Assembly (NCBI RefSeq): GCF_051401765.1
Contig: NW_027480597.1
Span: 620,001-684,000, forward strand
Source: Calliopsis andreniformis
Taxonomy: Eukaryota; Arthropoda; Insecta; Hymenoptera; Andrenidae
Length of the DNA stretch: 64,000 bases
Reading direction: 5' to 3'
The position numbers were made by a program, and so were the translations under genes. This document shows, in pieces, positions 13,040-27,650 of the stretch (positions are counted from its first letter, which is position 1; every line of letters starts with the position of its first letter). Below the pieces are notes generated by a model. That model searched no databases and was not told the origin of the DNA. It saw only the letters and a program-made list of their open reading frames with translations.

Positions 13040-16000
13040 CTATGGCTATGACTGCTATGGCTATGGCTATGGCTGCTATGGCTGTGGTTATGGCTGCTAT
13101 GGCTATTGCTATGGCTGCTATGGCTATGGCTATGGCTGCTATGGCTATGGCTATGGCTATGGCTGCTATGGCTGTGGCTATGGCTATGACGGCTATGGCT
13201 ATGGCTATGGCTGCTATGGGTATGGCTATGGCTATGGCTGCTATGGTTATGGCTATGGCTGCTATGGCTATGGCTATGGCTATGGCTGCTATGGCTATGG
13301 CTATAGCTATGACTGCTATGGCTATGGCTATGGCTGCTATGGGTATGGCTATGCCCATGGCTGCTATGGCTATGGCCATGACTGCTATGGCTGTGGCTAT
13401 GACTGCTCTGGCTATGGCTATGGCTGCTGTGGCTATGGCTATGGCTGCTATGGCTATGGCTATGGCTGCTACGGCTATGGCTATGGCTATGGCTATGGCT
13501 GCTATGGCTATGGCTGTTATGGCTATGGCTATGGCTATGACTGCTATGGCTATGGCTATGGCTGCTATGGCTATCGCTATGGCTGCTATGGCTATGGCTA
13601 TGGCTGCTATGGCTATGGTTATGGCTATGAATGCTAAGGCTATGGCTATGTCTACGGCTGCTGTGGCTCTGGCTCCGGCTGCTATGGGTATGCCTATGGC
13701 TGCTATGGTTATCGCTATGGCTGCTATGGCTGCTATGGCTATGGCTATGGCTGCTACGGCTATGGCTATGGCTGCTATGGTTATGGCTATGGCTATGGCT
13801 ATGGCTGCTATGGCTATGTCTATGTCTATGACTATGGCTGCTATGGCTATGGCTTTGGCTACTATGGCCATGGCTATGGCAGCTATGGCTATAGCTATGG
13901 CTGCTATGGCTATGGCTATGGGTGCTATGGCTGTGGCTGTGGCTGCTTTGGTTATGGCTATGGCTGCTATGGCTATGGCTATGGCTATGTGTGCTATGGC
14001 TATGGCTATGGCTATGACTGCTATGGCTATGGCTATGGCTGCTATGGTTATGGCTATGGCGACTATGCGTGCTATGGCTATTGCTATGGCTACTATGGCT
14101 ATGGATACGGCTGCTATGGCTATGGCTATGGCTATGTCTGCTATGGCTATGGCTATGTCTGCTATGGCTATGGCTATGGCTATGGCTATGGCTGCTATGG
14201 CTATGTCTTTGGCTATGGCTGCTATGGCTATGGTTTTGGATACTATGGCCATGGCTGTGACGGCTATGGCTATGGCTATGGCTGCTATGGCTATGGTTAT
14301 GTCTATGGCTCCTAAGGCTATGGCTATGTCTACGGCTGCTGTGGCTCTGCCTCTGGCTGCTATGGCTATGGCTATGGCTGCTATGGCTGTGGCTATGGCT
14401 GCTATGGCTGTGGTTATGTCTGCTATGGCTATGGCTGCTATGGTTATGGCTATGGCTGCTATGGCTGTGGCTATGGCTGCGGCTGCTATGGCTATGGCTG
14501 CAATGGCTGTGACTATGGCTGCTATGTCTGTGGCTATGTGTGTGTCTACTATGGATATAGCTATGGCTGCTATGGCTCTGCCTACGGCTGCTATGGCTAT
14601 GGCTATGGCTGCAATGGCTATGGCTATGGCTGCTATGGCTATGGCTATGGCGGCTATGGCTGCTATGGCTATGGCTATGGCTACTATGGCTATGGATACG
14701 GCTGCTATGGCTATGGCTATGGCTATGTCTGCTATGGCTATGGCTATGGCTGCTATGGTTATGGCTATGGCGACTATGGCTGCTATGGCTATGGCTATGG
14801 CTACTATGGCTATGGATACGGCTGCTATGGCTATGGCTATGGCTATGTCTGCTATGGCTATGGCTATTGCTGCTATGGCTATGGCTATGGCTATGGCTAT
14901 GGCTGCTATGGCTATGTCTTTGGCTATGGCTGCTATGGCTATGGTTTTGGATACAATGGCCATGGCTGTGGCGGCTATGGCTATTTCTATGGCTGCTCTG
15001 GCTATGGTTATGTCTATGGCCCCTAAGGCTATGGCTATGTCTACGGCTGCTGTGGCTCTGGCTCTGGCTGCTATGGCTATGGCTATGGCTGCTACGGCTA
15101 TGGCTATGGCTGCTGTGGCTGTGGTTATGTCTGCTATGGCTATGGCTATGGCTGCTATGGTTATGGCTATGGCTGCTATTTCTGTGGCTATGGCTATGGC
15201 TGCTTTGTCTATGGCTATGGCCATGACTGCTATGGCTATGGCTATGGCTGCTATGGGTTTGGCTATGGCTATGGCTATGTCTGCTATGGCTATGGCTATG
15301 GCTATGGCTGCTATGGCTATGTCTATGGCTATAACTGCTATGGCTATGGCTATGGCTGCTATGGCTATGGCTATGGCTGCTATGGCTGTGGTTATGGCTG
15401 CTATGGCTATTGCTATGGCTGCTATGGCTATGGCTATGGCTGCTATGGCTATGGCTATGGCTATGGCTGCTATGGCTATGGCTATGGCTATGACTGCTAT
15501 GGCTATGTCTATGGCTGCTATGGGTATGGCTATCCCTATGGCAGCTATGGCAATGGCTATGGCTGCTATGGCTGTGGCTATGTCTACTATGGCTATGGCT
15601 ATGGCTGCTATGGCTATGGCTATGGCTGCTATGGCTATGGCTATGGCCATGGCTGCTGTGGCTATGGCTATGGCTATGACTGCTATGGCTATGGCTATGG
15701 CCGCTATGGATATGGCTATGGCTATGGCTGCTATGGCTACGGCTTTGGCTACTATGGCCATTGGTATGGCTGCTATGGCTATGGCTATGGCTATGACTGC
15801 TATGGCTATGGCTATGGCTGCTGTGGGTATGGCTATGGCTGCTATGGCTATGGCTATGGCTGCTATGGCTATGGCTATGGGTGCTATGGCTGTGGCTATG
15901 GCTGCTTTGGTTATGGCTATGGCTGCTATGGCTATGGCTATGTCTACGGCTGCTGTGGCTCTGGCTCTGGCTGCTATGGCTATGGCTATGGCTGCTATGG

Positions 16001-18010
16001 CTATGGCTATGGGTGCTATGGCTGTGGCTATGGCTGCTTTGGTTATGGCTATGGCTGCTATGGCTATGGCTATGGCTATGGCTGCAATGGCTATGGCTAT
16101 GACTATGACTGCTATGGCTATGGCTATGGCTGCTATGGATATGGCTATGCCAATGGCTGCTATGGCTACGGCTTTGGCTACTATGACCATTGCAATGGCT
16201 GCTATGGCTATGGCTATGGCTGCTATGGGTATCGTTATGGCTATGGCTGCTAAGGCTATGACTATGCCTCCGGCTGCTGTGGCTCTGGCTCCGGCTGCTA
16301 TGAGTATGCCTATGGCTGCTATGGCTATCGCTATGGCTGCTATGGCTGCTACGCCTATGGCTATGGCTGCTATGGCTATGGCTATGGCTGCTATGGCTAT
16401 GGCTATGGCTGCTATGGCTGTGGTTATGGCTGCTATGGCTATGGCTATGGCTGCTATGGCTGCGGCTATGCCTGATATGACTATGGCTATGGCTGCTATG
16501 GCTATGGCTGTGCCTACTATGGCTGCTATGGCTATAGCTATGGCGGCTATGGCTGCTATGGCTATGGCTATGGCTACTATGTCTATGGATACGGCTGCTA
16601 TGGCTATGGCTATGGCTATGTCCGCTATGGCTATGGCTATGGCTGCTATGGTTATGGCTATGGCGACTATGGGTGCTATGGCTATTGCTATGGCTACTAT
16701 GGCTATGGATACGGCTGCTATGGCTATGGCTATGGCTATGTCTGCTATGGCTATGGCTATGGCTGCTATGGCTATGGCTATGGCTATGGCTATGGCTGCT
16801 ATGGCTATGTCTTTGGCTATGGCTGCTAAGGCTATGGTTTTGGATACTATGCACATGGCTGTGGCGGCTATGTCTATGGCTACGGCTGCTATGGCTATGG
16901 TTATGTCTATGGCTCCTAAGGCTATGGCTATGTCTGCGGCTGCTGTGGCTCTGCCTCTGGCTGCTATGGCTATGGCTATGGCTGCTATGGCTGTGGCTAT
17001 GGCTGCTATGGCTGTGGTTATGTCTGCTATGGCTATGGCTGCTATGGTTATGGCTATGGCTGCTATGGCTGTGGCTATGGCTGCGGCTGCTACGGCTAAG
17101 GCTGCTATGGCTATGGCTATGGCTTCTATGGCTATGGTTATGACTATGGCAGCTATGGCTATGGCTATGACTGCTATGGCTATGGCTATGGCTACGGCTA
17201 TGGCTGCTATGGCTATGTCTATGGCTATGGCTGCTATGGCTATGGCTTTGGCTACTATGTCCATGGATATGGCTGCTATGGCTATGGCTATGGCTGCTAT
17301 GGCTATGGTTATGTCTACGGCTGCTAAGGCTATGGCTATGTCTACGGCTGCTGTGGCTCTGCCTCTGGCTGCTGTGGCTATGTCTATGGCTGCTATGGCT
17401 ATGGCTATGGCTGCTGTGGCTGTGGTTATGGCTGCTATGGCTATGGCTATGGCTGCTATGGATATGGCTATGGCTGCTATGGCTATGGCTATGGCTATGG
17501 CTGCTATGGGTATGGTTATGGCTATGGCTGCTATGGCTATATCTATGGCTGCTATGGCTATGGCTATGGCTATGGCTGCTATGACTGTGGCTATGGCTGC
17601 TATGGCTATGGCTATGGCTGCTATGGCTATGGCTATGGCTGCTATGGCTATGGTTATGTCTACGGCTGCTAAGGCTATGGCTATGTCTACGGCTGCTGTG
17701 GCTCTGCCTCTGGCTGCTGTGGCTATGTCTATGGCTATGGCTATGGCTGCTATGGCTATGGCTACGGCTATGGTTTTGGCGGCTATGGTTATGTCTATGG
17801 CTATGGCTGCAATGGCTATGGCTTTGGCTACTATGGCCATGGCTATGGCTTTGGCTACTATGGCCATGGCTGTGGCTGCTGTGGCTATGGCTATGGCTGC
17901 TATGGCTATGATTATGTCTATGGCTGCTAAGGCTATGGCTATGTCTACGGCTGCTGTGGCTCTGGCTCTGGCTGCTATGGCTCTGGCTGCTATGGCTATG
18001 GCTATGGCCG
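13040..18010 (+). repeat. 5-kb block, copy B
   Basis: Copy of about 5040 to 10280. It lacks 270 bp relative to that copy near 14500. Its right part, from about 15019, was copied again to 21154. It carries private changes such as CCA near 16150, ATC near 16230, CCG for ACG near 16270, and CAC for GCC at 16852 to 16854. The last is a two-base change within one triplet. Confidence 0.85.
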
Positions 18011-21000
18011 CTATGGCTGTGGTTATGGCTGCTATGGCTATGGCAATGGCTGCTATGGCTATGGCTATGGCTGCGGCTGCTATGGCTATGGCTGCTATGG
18101 CTTTGGCTATGGCTGCTATGGCTATGGTTATGACTATGGCAGCTATAGCTATGTCTACGGCTGCTGTGGCTCTGGCTCTGGCTGCTATGGATATATCTAT
18201 GGCTGCTATGGCTATGGCTGGTATAGCTATGGTTATGGCTATGGCTGCTAAGGCTATGGCTATGTCTACGGCTGCTGTGGCTCTGGCTCTGGCTGCTATA
18301 ACTATGGCTATGGCTGCTATGGCTATGGCTATGGCTGCTGTGGCTATGGCTATGTCTACTATGGCTGCTATGGCTATGGCTATGGCTGCTATGGCTACGG
18401 CTGTGGCTGCTATGGCTATGGCTATGGCTATAGCTGCTATGGCTATGGCTATGACTATGGCTATTGCTGCTAAGGCTATGGCGATGGCTATGGCTGCTAT
18501 GGCTATGGCTATGGCTGCTATGGCTGTGGTTATGTCTGCTATGGCTATGGCTATGGCTGCTATGGTTATGGCTATGGCTGCTATGGCTGTGGCTATGACT
18601 ATGGCTGCTTTGTCTCTGGCTATGGCCATGATTGCTATGGCTATGGCTATGGCTGCTATGGGTATGGCTATGGCTATGGCTGCTATGGCTATGGCTATGT
18701 CTGCTATGGCTATGGCTATGGCTATAGCTGCTATGGCTATGTCTATGGCTATGACTGCTATGGCTATGGCTATGGCTGCTATGGCTATGGCTATGGCTGC
18801 TATGGCTGTGGTTATGGCTGCTATGGCTATTGCTATGGCTGCTATGGCTATGGCTATGGCTGCTATGGCTATGGCTATGGCTGCTATGGCTATGGCTGTG
18901 GCTATGACTGCTATGGCTATGTCTATGGCTGCTATGGGTATGGCTATGCCTATGGCAGCTATGGCTATGGCTATGGCTGCTATGGCTGTGGCTATGTCTG
19001 CTATGGCTATGGCTATGGCTGCTATGGCAATGGCTATGGCTGCTATGGCTATGGCTATGGCTATGGCTATGGCTGCTATGGCTATGGCTATGGCTATGAC
19101 TGCTATGGCTATGGTTTTGGCGGCTATGGCTATGTCTATGGCTATGGCTGCTATGGCTATGGCTATGGCTGCTATGGCTATGGCTATGGCTATGGCTATG
19201 GCTGCTATGGCTATGGCTATGGCTATGACTGCTATGGCTATGGCTATGGCCGCTATGGATATGGCTATGGCTATGGCTGCTATGGCTACGGCTTTGGCTA
19301 CTATGGCCATTGGTATGGCTGCTATGGCTATGGCTATGGCTACTATGGCTATGGATACGGCTGCTATGGCTATGGCTATAGCCATGTCTGCTATGGCTAT
19401 GGCTATGGCTGCTATGGCTATGGCTATGGCTATGGATATGGCTGCTATGGCTATGTCTTTGGCTATGGCTGCTATGGCTATGGTTTTGGATACTATGGCC
19501 ATGGCTATGGCGGCTATGGCTATTTCTATGGCTGCTATGGCTATGGTTATGTCTATGGCCCCTAAGGCTATGGCTATGTCTACGGCTGCTGTGGCTCTGG
19601 CTCTGGCTGCTATGGCTATGGCTATGGCTGCTATGGCTATGGCTATGGCTGCTGTGGCTGTGGTTATGTCTGCTATGGTTATGGCTATGGCTGCTATGGC
19701 TGTGGCTATGGCTATGGCTGCTTTGTCTATGGCTATGGCCATGACTGCTATGGCTATGGCTATGGCTGCTATGGGTTTGGCTATGGCTATGGCTGCTATG
19801 GCTATGGCTATTTCGGCTATGGCTATGGCTATGGCTATGGCTGCTATGGCTATGTCTATGGCTATAACTGCTATGGCTATGGCTATGGCTGCTATGGCTA
19901 TGGCTATGGCTGCTATGGCTGTGGTTATGGCTGCTATGGCTATTGCTATGGCTGCTATGGTTATGGCTATGGCTGCTATGGCTGTGGCTATGGCTATGGC
20001 TGCTTTGTCTATGGCTATGGCCATGACTGCTATGGCTATGGCTATGGCTGCTATGGGTTTGGCTATGGCTATGGCTGCTATGGCTATGGCTATGTCTGCT
20101 ATGGCTATGGCTATGGCTCTGGCTGCTATGGCTATGGCTATGGCTGCTATGGCTATGGCTATGGCTGCTGTGGCTGTGGTTATGTCTGCTATGGCTATGG
20201 CTATGGCTGCTATGGTTATGGCTATGGCTGCTATGGCTATGGCTATGTCTGCTATGGCTATGGCTATGGCTATAGCTGCTATGGCTATGTCTATGGCTAT
20301 GACTGCTATGGCTATGGCTATGGCTGCTATGGCTATGGCTATGGCTGCTATGGCTGTGGTTATGGCTGCTATGGCTATTGCTATGGCTGCTATGGCTATG
20401 GCTATGGCTGCTATGGCTATGGCTATGGCTATGGCTATGGCTGCTATGGCTATGGCTATGGCTATGACTGCTATGGCTATGGTTTTGGCGGCTATGGCTA
20501 TGTCTATGGCTATGGCTGCAATGGCTATGGCTTTGGCTACTATGGCCATGGCTATGACTTTGGCTACTATGGCCATGGCTGTGGCTGCTGTGGCTATGGC
20601 TATGGCTGCTATGGCTATGATTATGTCTATGGCTGCTAAGGCTATGGCTATGTCTACGGCTGCTGTGGCTCTGGCTCTGGCTGCTATGGCTCTGGCTGCT
20701 ATGGCTATGGCTATGGCCGCTATGGCTGTGGTTATGGCTGCTATGGCTATGGCAATGGCTGCTATGGCTATGGCTATGGCTATAGCTCCTATGGCTATGG
20801 CTATGACTATGGCTATTGCTGCTAAGGCTATGGCGATGGCTATGGCTGCTATGGATATGGCTATGGCTGCTATGGCTGTGGTTATGTCTGCTATGGCTAT
20901 GGCTATGGCTGCTATGGTTATGGCTATGGCTGCTATGGCTGTGGCTATGGCTATGGTTGCTTTGTCTATGGCTATGGCCATGACTGCTATGGCTATGGCT

Positions 21001-21153
21001 ATGGCTGCTATGGGTATGGCTATGGCTATGGCTGCTATGGGTATGGCTATGGCTATGGCTGCTATGGCTATGGCTATGGCTGCAATGGCTATGGCTATGG
21101 CTGCTATGGCTATGGCTATGGCTGCTATGGCTATGGCTATGGCTATGGCTATG
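18011..21153 (+). repeat. Mosaic stretch between block B and block C
   Basis: No gene is seen. From 18011 to about 19056 it forms the tail of the segment shared with block C (offset 5778 after 17929). The remainder contains the GCT ACG GCT TTG ... ATT GGT module near 19290, the GTT TTG GAT ACT module near 19490, and a segment around 20482 (GTT TTG GCG) that reappears at 25765, offset 5283. Confidence 0.8.
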
Positions 21154-24100
21154 GCCCCTAAGGCTATGGCTATGTCTACGGCTGCTGTGGCTCTGGCTCT
21201 GGCTGCTATGGCTATGGCTATGGCTGCTACGGCTATGGCTATGGCTGCTGTGGCTGTGGTTATGTCTGCTATGGCTATGGCTATGGCTGCTATGGTTATG
21301 GCTATGGCTGCTATTTCTGTGGCTATGGCTATGGCTGCTTTGTCTATGGCTATGGCCATGACTGCTATGGCTATGGCTATGGCTGCTATGGGTTTGGCTA
21401 TGGCTATGGCTATGTCTGCTATGGCTATGGCTATGGCTATGGCTGCTATGGCTATGTCTATGGCTATAACTGCTATGGCTATGGCTATGGCTGCTATGGC
21501 TATGGCTATGGCTGCTATGGCTGTGGTTATGGCTGCTATGGCTATTGCTATGGCTGCTATGGCTATGGCTATGGCTGCTATGGCTATGGCTATGGCTATG
21601 GCTGCTATGGCTATGGCTATGGCTATGACTGCTATGGCTATGTCTATGGCTGCTATGGGTATGGCTATCCCTATGGCAGCTATGGCTATGGCTATGGCTG
21701 CTATGGCTGTGGCTATGTCTACTATGGCTATGGCTATGGCTGCTATGGCTATGGCTATGGCTGCTATGAGTATGGCTATGGCCATGGCTGCTGTGGCTAT
21801 GGCTATGGCTATGACTGCTATGGCTATGGCTATGGCCGCTATGGATATGGCTATGGCTATGGCTGCTATGGCTACGGCTTTGGCTACTATGGCCATTGGT
21901 ATGGCTGCTATGGCTATGGCTATGGCTATGACTGCTATGGCTATGGCTATGGCTGCTGTGGGTATGGCTATGGCTGCTATGGCTATGGCTATGGCTGCTA
22001 TGGCTATGGCTATGGGTGCTATGGCTGTGGCTATGGCTGCTTTGGTTATGGCTATGGCTGCAATGGCTATGGCTATGTCTGCGGCTGCTGTGGCTCTGGC
22101 TCTGGCTGCTATGGCTATGGCTATGGCTGCTATGGCTATGGCTATGGGTGCTATGGCTGTGGCTATGGCTGCTTTGGTTATGGCTATGGCTGCTATGGCT
22201 ATGGCTATGGCTATGGCTGCAATGGCTATGGCTATGACTATGACTGCTATGGCTATGGCTATGGCTGCTATGGATATGGCTATGCCTATGGCTGCTATGG
22301 CTACGGCTTTGGCTACTATGACCATTGCAATGGCTGCTATGGCTATGGCTATGGCTGCTATGGGTATGGTTATGGCTATGGCTGCTAAGGCTATGACTAT
22401 GCCTACGGCTGCTGTGGCTCTGGCTCCGGCTGCTATGAGTATGCCTATGGCTGCTATGGCTATCGCTATGGCTGCTATGGCTGCTACGCCTATGGCTATG
22501 GCTGCTATGGCTATGGCTATGGCTGCTATGGCTATGGCTATGGCTGCTATGGCTGTGGTTATGGCTGCTATGGCTATGGCTATGGCTGCTATGGCTGCGG
22601 CTATGCCTGATATGACTATGGCTATGGCTGCTATGGCTATGGCTGTGTCTACTATGGCTGCTATGGCTATAGCTATGGCGGCTATGGCTGCTATGGCTAT
22701 GGCTATGGCTACTATGTCTATGGATACGGCTGCTATGGCTATGGCTATGGCTATGTCTGCTATGGCTATGGCTATGGCTGCTATGGTTATGGCTATGGCG
22801 ACTATGGGTGCTATGGCTATTGCTATGGCTACTATGGCTATGGATACGGCTGCTATGGCTATGGCTATGGCTATGTCTGCTATGGCTATGGCTATGGCTG
22901 CTATGGCTATGGCTATGGCTATGGCTATGGCTGCTATGGCTATGTCTTTGGCTATGGCTGCTAAGGCTATGGTTTTGGATACTATGGCCATGGCTGTGGC
23001 GGCTATGTCTATGGCTATGGCTGCTATGGCTATGGTTATGTCTATGGCTCCTAAGGCTATGGCTATGTCTACGGCTGCTGTGGCTCTGCCTCTGGCTGCT
23101 ATGGCTATGGCTATGGCTGCTATGGCTGTGGCTATGGCTGCTATGGCTGTGGTTATGTCTGCTATGGCTATGGCTGCTATGGTTATGGCTATGGCTGCTA
23201 TGGCTGTGGCTATGGCTGCGGCTGCTACGGCTAAGGCTGCTATGGCTATGGCTATGGCTTCTATGGCTATGGTTATGACTATGGCAGCTATGGCTATGGC
23301 TATGACTGCTATGGCTATGGCTATGGCTACGGCTATGGCTCCTATGGCTATGTCTATGGCTATGGCTGCTATGGCTATGGCTTTGGCTACTATGTCCATG
23401 GATATGGCTGCTATGGCTATGGCTATGGCTGCTATGGCTATGGTTATGTCTACGGCTGCTAAGGCTATGGCTATGTCTACGGCTGCTGTGGCTCTGCCTC
23501 TGGCTGCTGTGGCTATGTCTATGGCTGCTATGGCTATGGCTACGGCTATGGTTTTGGCGGCTATGGTTATGTCTATGGCTATGGCTGCAAAGGCTATGGC
23601 TTTGGCTACTATGGCCATGGCTATGGCTTTGGCTACTATGGCCATGGCTGTGGCTGCTGTGGCTATGGCTATGGCTGCTATGGCTATGATTATGTCTATG
23701 GCTGCTAAGGCTATAGCTATGTCTACGGCTGCTGTGGCTCTGGCTCTGGCTGCTATGGCTCTGGCTGCTATGGCTATGGCTATGGCCGCTATGGCTGTGG
23801 TTATGGCTGCTATGGCTATGGCAATGGCTGCTATGGCTATGGCTATGGCTGCGGCTGCTATGGCTATGGCTGCTATGGCTTTGGCTATGGCTGCTATGGC
23901 TATGGTTATGACTATGGCAGCTATGGCTATGTCTACGGCTGCTGTGGCTCTGGCTCTGGCTGCTATGGATATATCTATGGCTGCTATGGCTATGGCTGGT
24001 ATAGCTATGGTTATGGCTATGGCTGCTAAGGCTATGGCTATGTCTACGGCTGCTGTGGCTCTGGCTCTGGCTGCTATAACTATGGCTATGGCTGCTATGG

Positions 24101-24834
24101 CTATGGCTATGGCTGCTATGGCTATGGCTATGTCTACTATGGCTGCTATGGCTATGGCTATGGCTGCTATGGCTACGGCTGTGGCTGCTATGGCTATGGC
24201 TATGGCTATACCTGCTATGGCTATGGCTATGACTATGGCTATTGCTGCTAAGGCTATGGCGATGGCTATGGCTGCTATGGCTATGGCTATGGCTGCTATG
24301 GCTGTGGTTATGTCTGCTATGGCTATGGCTATGGCTGCTATGGTTATGGCTATGGCTGCTATGGCTGTGGCTATGACTATGGCTGCTTTGTCTCTGGCTA
24401 TGGCCATGATTGCTATGGCTATGGCTATGGCTGCTATGGGCATGGCTATGGCGATGGCTGCTATGGCTATGGCTATGTCTGCTATGGCTATGGCTATGGC
24501 TATAGCTGCTATGGCTATGTCTATGGCTATGACTGCTATGGCTATGGCTATGGCTGCTATGGCTATGGCTATGGCTGCTATGGCTGTGGTTATGGCTGCT
24601 ATGGCTATTGCTATGGCTGCTATGGCTATGGCTATGGCTGCTATGGCTATGGCTATGGCTGCTATGGCTATGGCTGTGGCTATGACTGCTATGGCTATGT
24701 CTATGGCTGCTATGGGTATGGCTATGCCTATGGCAGCTATGGCTATGGCTATGGCTGCTATGGCTGTGGCTATGTCTGCTATGGCTATGGCTATGGCTGC
24801 TATGGCAATGGCTATGGCTGCTATGGCTATGGCT
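21154..24834 (+). repeat. Block C: third, shortened copy of the 15.0 to 19.1-kb segment
   Basis: Offset from block B is 6135 up to about 23540 (GCA 16192 and 22327) and 5778 afterwards (AAG 17929 and 23707; GCG 18481 and 24259). Block C therefore lost 357 bp, or block B gained it. Private changes include AGT for GCT at 21769 to 21771, CCT for GCT near 23341, AAG for ATG near 23590 and GGC near 24440. Three-way comparison with blocks A and B tells derived from ancestral states. Confidence 0.85.
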
Positions 24835-25529
24835 ATGTCTACGGCTGCTGTGGCTCTGGCTCTGGCTGCTATGGCTATGGCTATGGCTGCTATGGCTATG
24901 GCTATGGCTGCTGTGGCTGTGGTTATGTCTGCTATGGCTATGGCTATGGCTGCTATGGTTATGGCTATGGCTGCTATGGCTGTGGCTATGGCTATGGCTG
25001 CTTTGTCTATGGCTATGGCCATGACTGCTATGGCTATGGCTATGGCTGCTATGGCTATGGCTATGGCTGCTATGGCTGTGGTTATGGCTGCTATGGCTGT
25101 TGCTATGGCTGCTATGGTTATGGCTATGGCTGCTATGGCTGTGGCTATGGCTATGGCTGCTTTGTCTATGGCTATGGCCATGACTGCTATGGCTATGGCT
25201 ATGGCTGCTATGGGTTTGGCTATGGCTATGGCTGCTATGGCTATGGCTATGTCTGCTATGGCTATGGCTGCTGTGGCTGTGGTTATGTCTGCTATGGCTA
25301 TGGCTATGGCTGCTATGGTTATGGCTATGGCTGCTATGGCTATGGCTATGTCTGCTATGGCTATGGCTATGGCTATAGCTGCTATGGCTATGTCTATGGC
25401 TATGACTGCTATGGCTATGGCTATGGCTGCTATGGCTATGGCTATGGCTGCTATGGCTGTGGTTATGGCTGCTATGGCTATTGCTATGGCTGCTATGGCT
25501 ATGGCTATGGCTGCTATGGCTATGGCTAT
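24835..25529 (+). repeat. Junction stretch before the 2121-bp tandem pair
   Basis: No gene is seen. It is built from rearranged pieces of the neighbouring modules: the signature motif near 24840, GCT TTG TCT ATG GCT ATG GCC ATG ACT near 25000 and 25160, and GGT TTG near 25210. These pieces also occur at 19.6 to 20.4 kb in a different order. Confidence 0.7.
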
Positions 25530-27650
25530 GGCTGCTATGGCTATGGCTGTGGCTATGACTGCTATGGCTATGTCTATGGCTGCTATGGGTATGGCTATGC
25601 CTATGGCAGCTATGGCTATGGCTATGGCTGCTATGGCTGTGGCTATGTCTGCTATGGCTATGGCTATGGCTGCTATGGCTATGGCTATGGCTGCTATGGC
25701 TATGGCTATGGCTATGGCTATGGCTGCTATGGCTATGGCTATGGCTATGACTGCTATGGCTATGGTTTTGGCGGCTATGGCTATGTCTATGGCTATGGCT
25801 GCAATGGCTATGGCTTTGGCTACTATGGCCATGGCTATGACTTTGGCTACTATGGCCATGGCTGTGGCTGCTGTGGCTATGGCTATGGCTGCTATGGCTA
25901 TGATTATGTCTATGGCTGCTAAGGCTATGGCTATGTCTACGGCTGCTGTGGCTCTGGCTCTGGCTGCTATGGCTCTGGCTGCTATGGCTATGGCTATGGC
26001 CGCTATGGCTGTGGTTATGGCTGCTATGGCTATGGCAATGGCTGCTATGGCTATGGCTATGGCTATAGCTCCTATGGCTATGGCTATGACTATGGCTATT
26101 GCTGCTAAGGCTATGGCGATGGCTATGGCTGCTATGGATATGGCTATGGCTGCTATGGCTGTGGTTATGTCTGCTATGGCTATGGCTATGGCTGCTATGG
26201 TTATGGCTATGGCTGCTATGGCTGTGGCTATGGCTATGGTTGCTTTGTCTATGGCTATGGCCATGACTGCTATGGCTATGGCTATGGCTGCTATGGGTAT
26301 GGCTATGGCTATGGCTGCTATGGCTATGGCTATGGCTGCAATGGCTATGGCTATGGCTGCTATGGCTATGGCTATGGCTGCTATGGCTATGGCTATGGCT
26401 ATGGCTATGGCTGCTATGGCTATGGCTATGGCTATGACTGCTATGGCTATGGCTATGGCCGCTATGGATATGGCTATGGCTATGGCTGCTATGGCTACGG
26501 CTTTGGCTACTATGGCCATTGGTATGGCTGCTATGGCTATGGCTATGGCTACTATGGCTATGGATACGGCTGCTATGGCTATGGCTATGGCTATGTCTGC
26601 TATGGCTATGGCTATGGCTGCTATGGCTATGGCTATGGCTATGGATATGGCTGCTATGGCTATGTCTTTGGCTATGGCTGCTATGGCTATGGTTTTGGAT
26701 ACTATGGCCATGGCTATGGCGGCTATGGCTATTTCTATGGCTGCTATGGCTATGGTTATGTCTATGGCCCCTAAGGCTATGGCTATGTCTACGGCTGCTG
26801 TGGCTCTGGCTCTGGCTGCTACGGCTATGGCTATGGCTGCTATGGCTATGGCTATGGCTGCTGTGGCTGTGGTTATGTCTGCTATGGCTATGGCTATGGC
26901 TGCTATGGTTATGGCTATGGCTGCTATGGCTGTGGCTATGGCTATGGCTGCTTTGTCTATGGCTATGGCCATGACTGCTATGGCTATGGCTATGGCTGCT
27001 ATGGGTTTGGCTATGGCTATGGCTGCTATGGCTATGGCTATTTCTGCTATGGCTATGGCTATGGCTATGGCTGCTATGGCTATGTCTATGGCTATAACTG
27101 CTATGGCTATGGCTATGGCTGCTATGGCTATGGCTATGGCTGCTATGGCTGTGGTTAAGGCTGCTATGGCTATTGCTATGGCTGCTATGGTTATGGCTAT
27201 GGCTGCTATGGCTGTGGCTATGGCTATGGCTGCTTTGTCTATGGCTATGGCCATGACTGCTATGGCTATGGCTATGGCTGCTATGGATATGGCTATGGCT
27301 ATGGCTGCTATGGCTACGGCTTTGGCTACTATGGCCATTGGTATGGCTGCTATGGCTATGGCTATGGCTATGACTGCTATGGCTATGGCTATGGCTGCTG
27401 TGGGTATGGCTATGGCTGCTATGGCTATGGCTATGGCTGCTATGGCTATGGCTATGGGTGCTATGGCTGTGGCTATGGCTGCTTTGGTTATGGCTATGGC
27501 TGCTATGGCTATGGCTATGTCTACGGCTGCTGTGGCTCTGGCTCTGGCTGCTATGGCTATGGCTATGGCTGCTATGGCTATGGCTATGGGTGCTATGGCT
27601 GTGGCTATGGCTGCTTTGGTTATGGCTATGGCTGCTATGGCTATGGCTAT
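25530..27650 (+). repeat. 2121-bp tandem unit, copy 1
   Basis: Matches the following unit at a constant offset of 2121 bp (707 triplets). I saw only about five substitutions between the two: AGG for ATG at 27781 in copy 2, GCC versus GCT near 25828, ACG for ATG near 28159, AAG for ATG near 27157, and ACT for GCT near 29251. The offset held wherever I checked it, and I saw no small indel. The pair looks recent. Confidence 0.9.

Noticed and set aside
3689..17143. Plus-strand Leu/Trp ORFs of 60 to 160 codons, here and throughout the window
   Set aside because: They are the CTA/TGG phase of the repeat. They end wherever ATG ACT or ATA GCT creates a stop, start at arbitrary sites, and have no protein-like composition.
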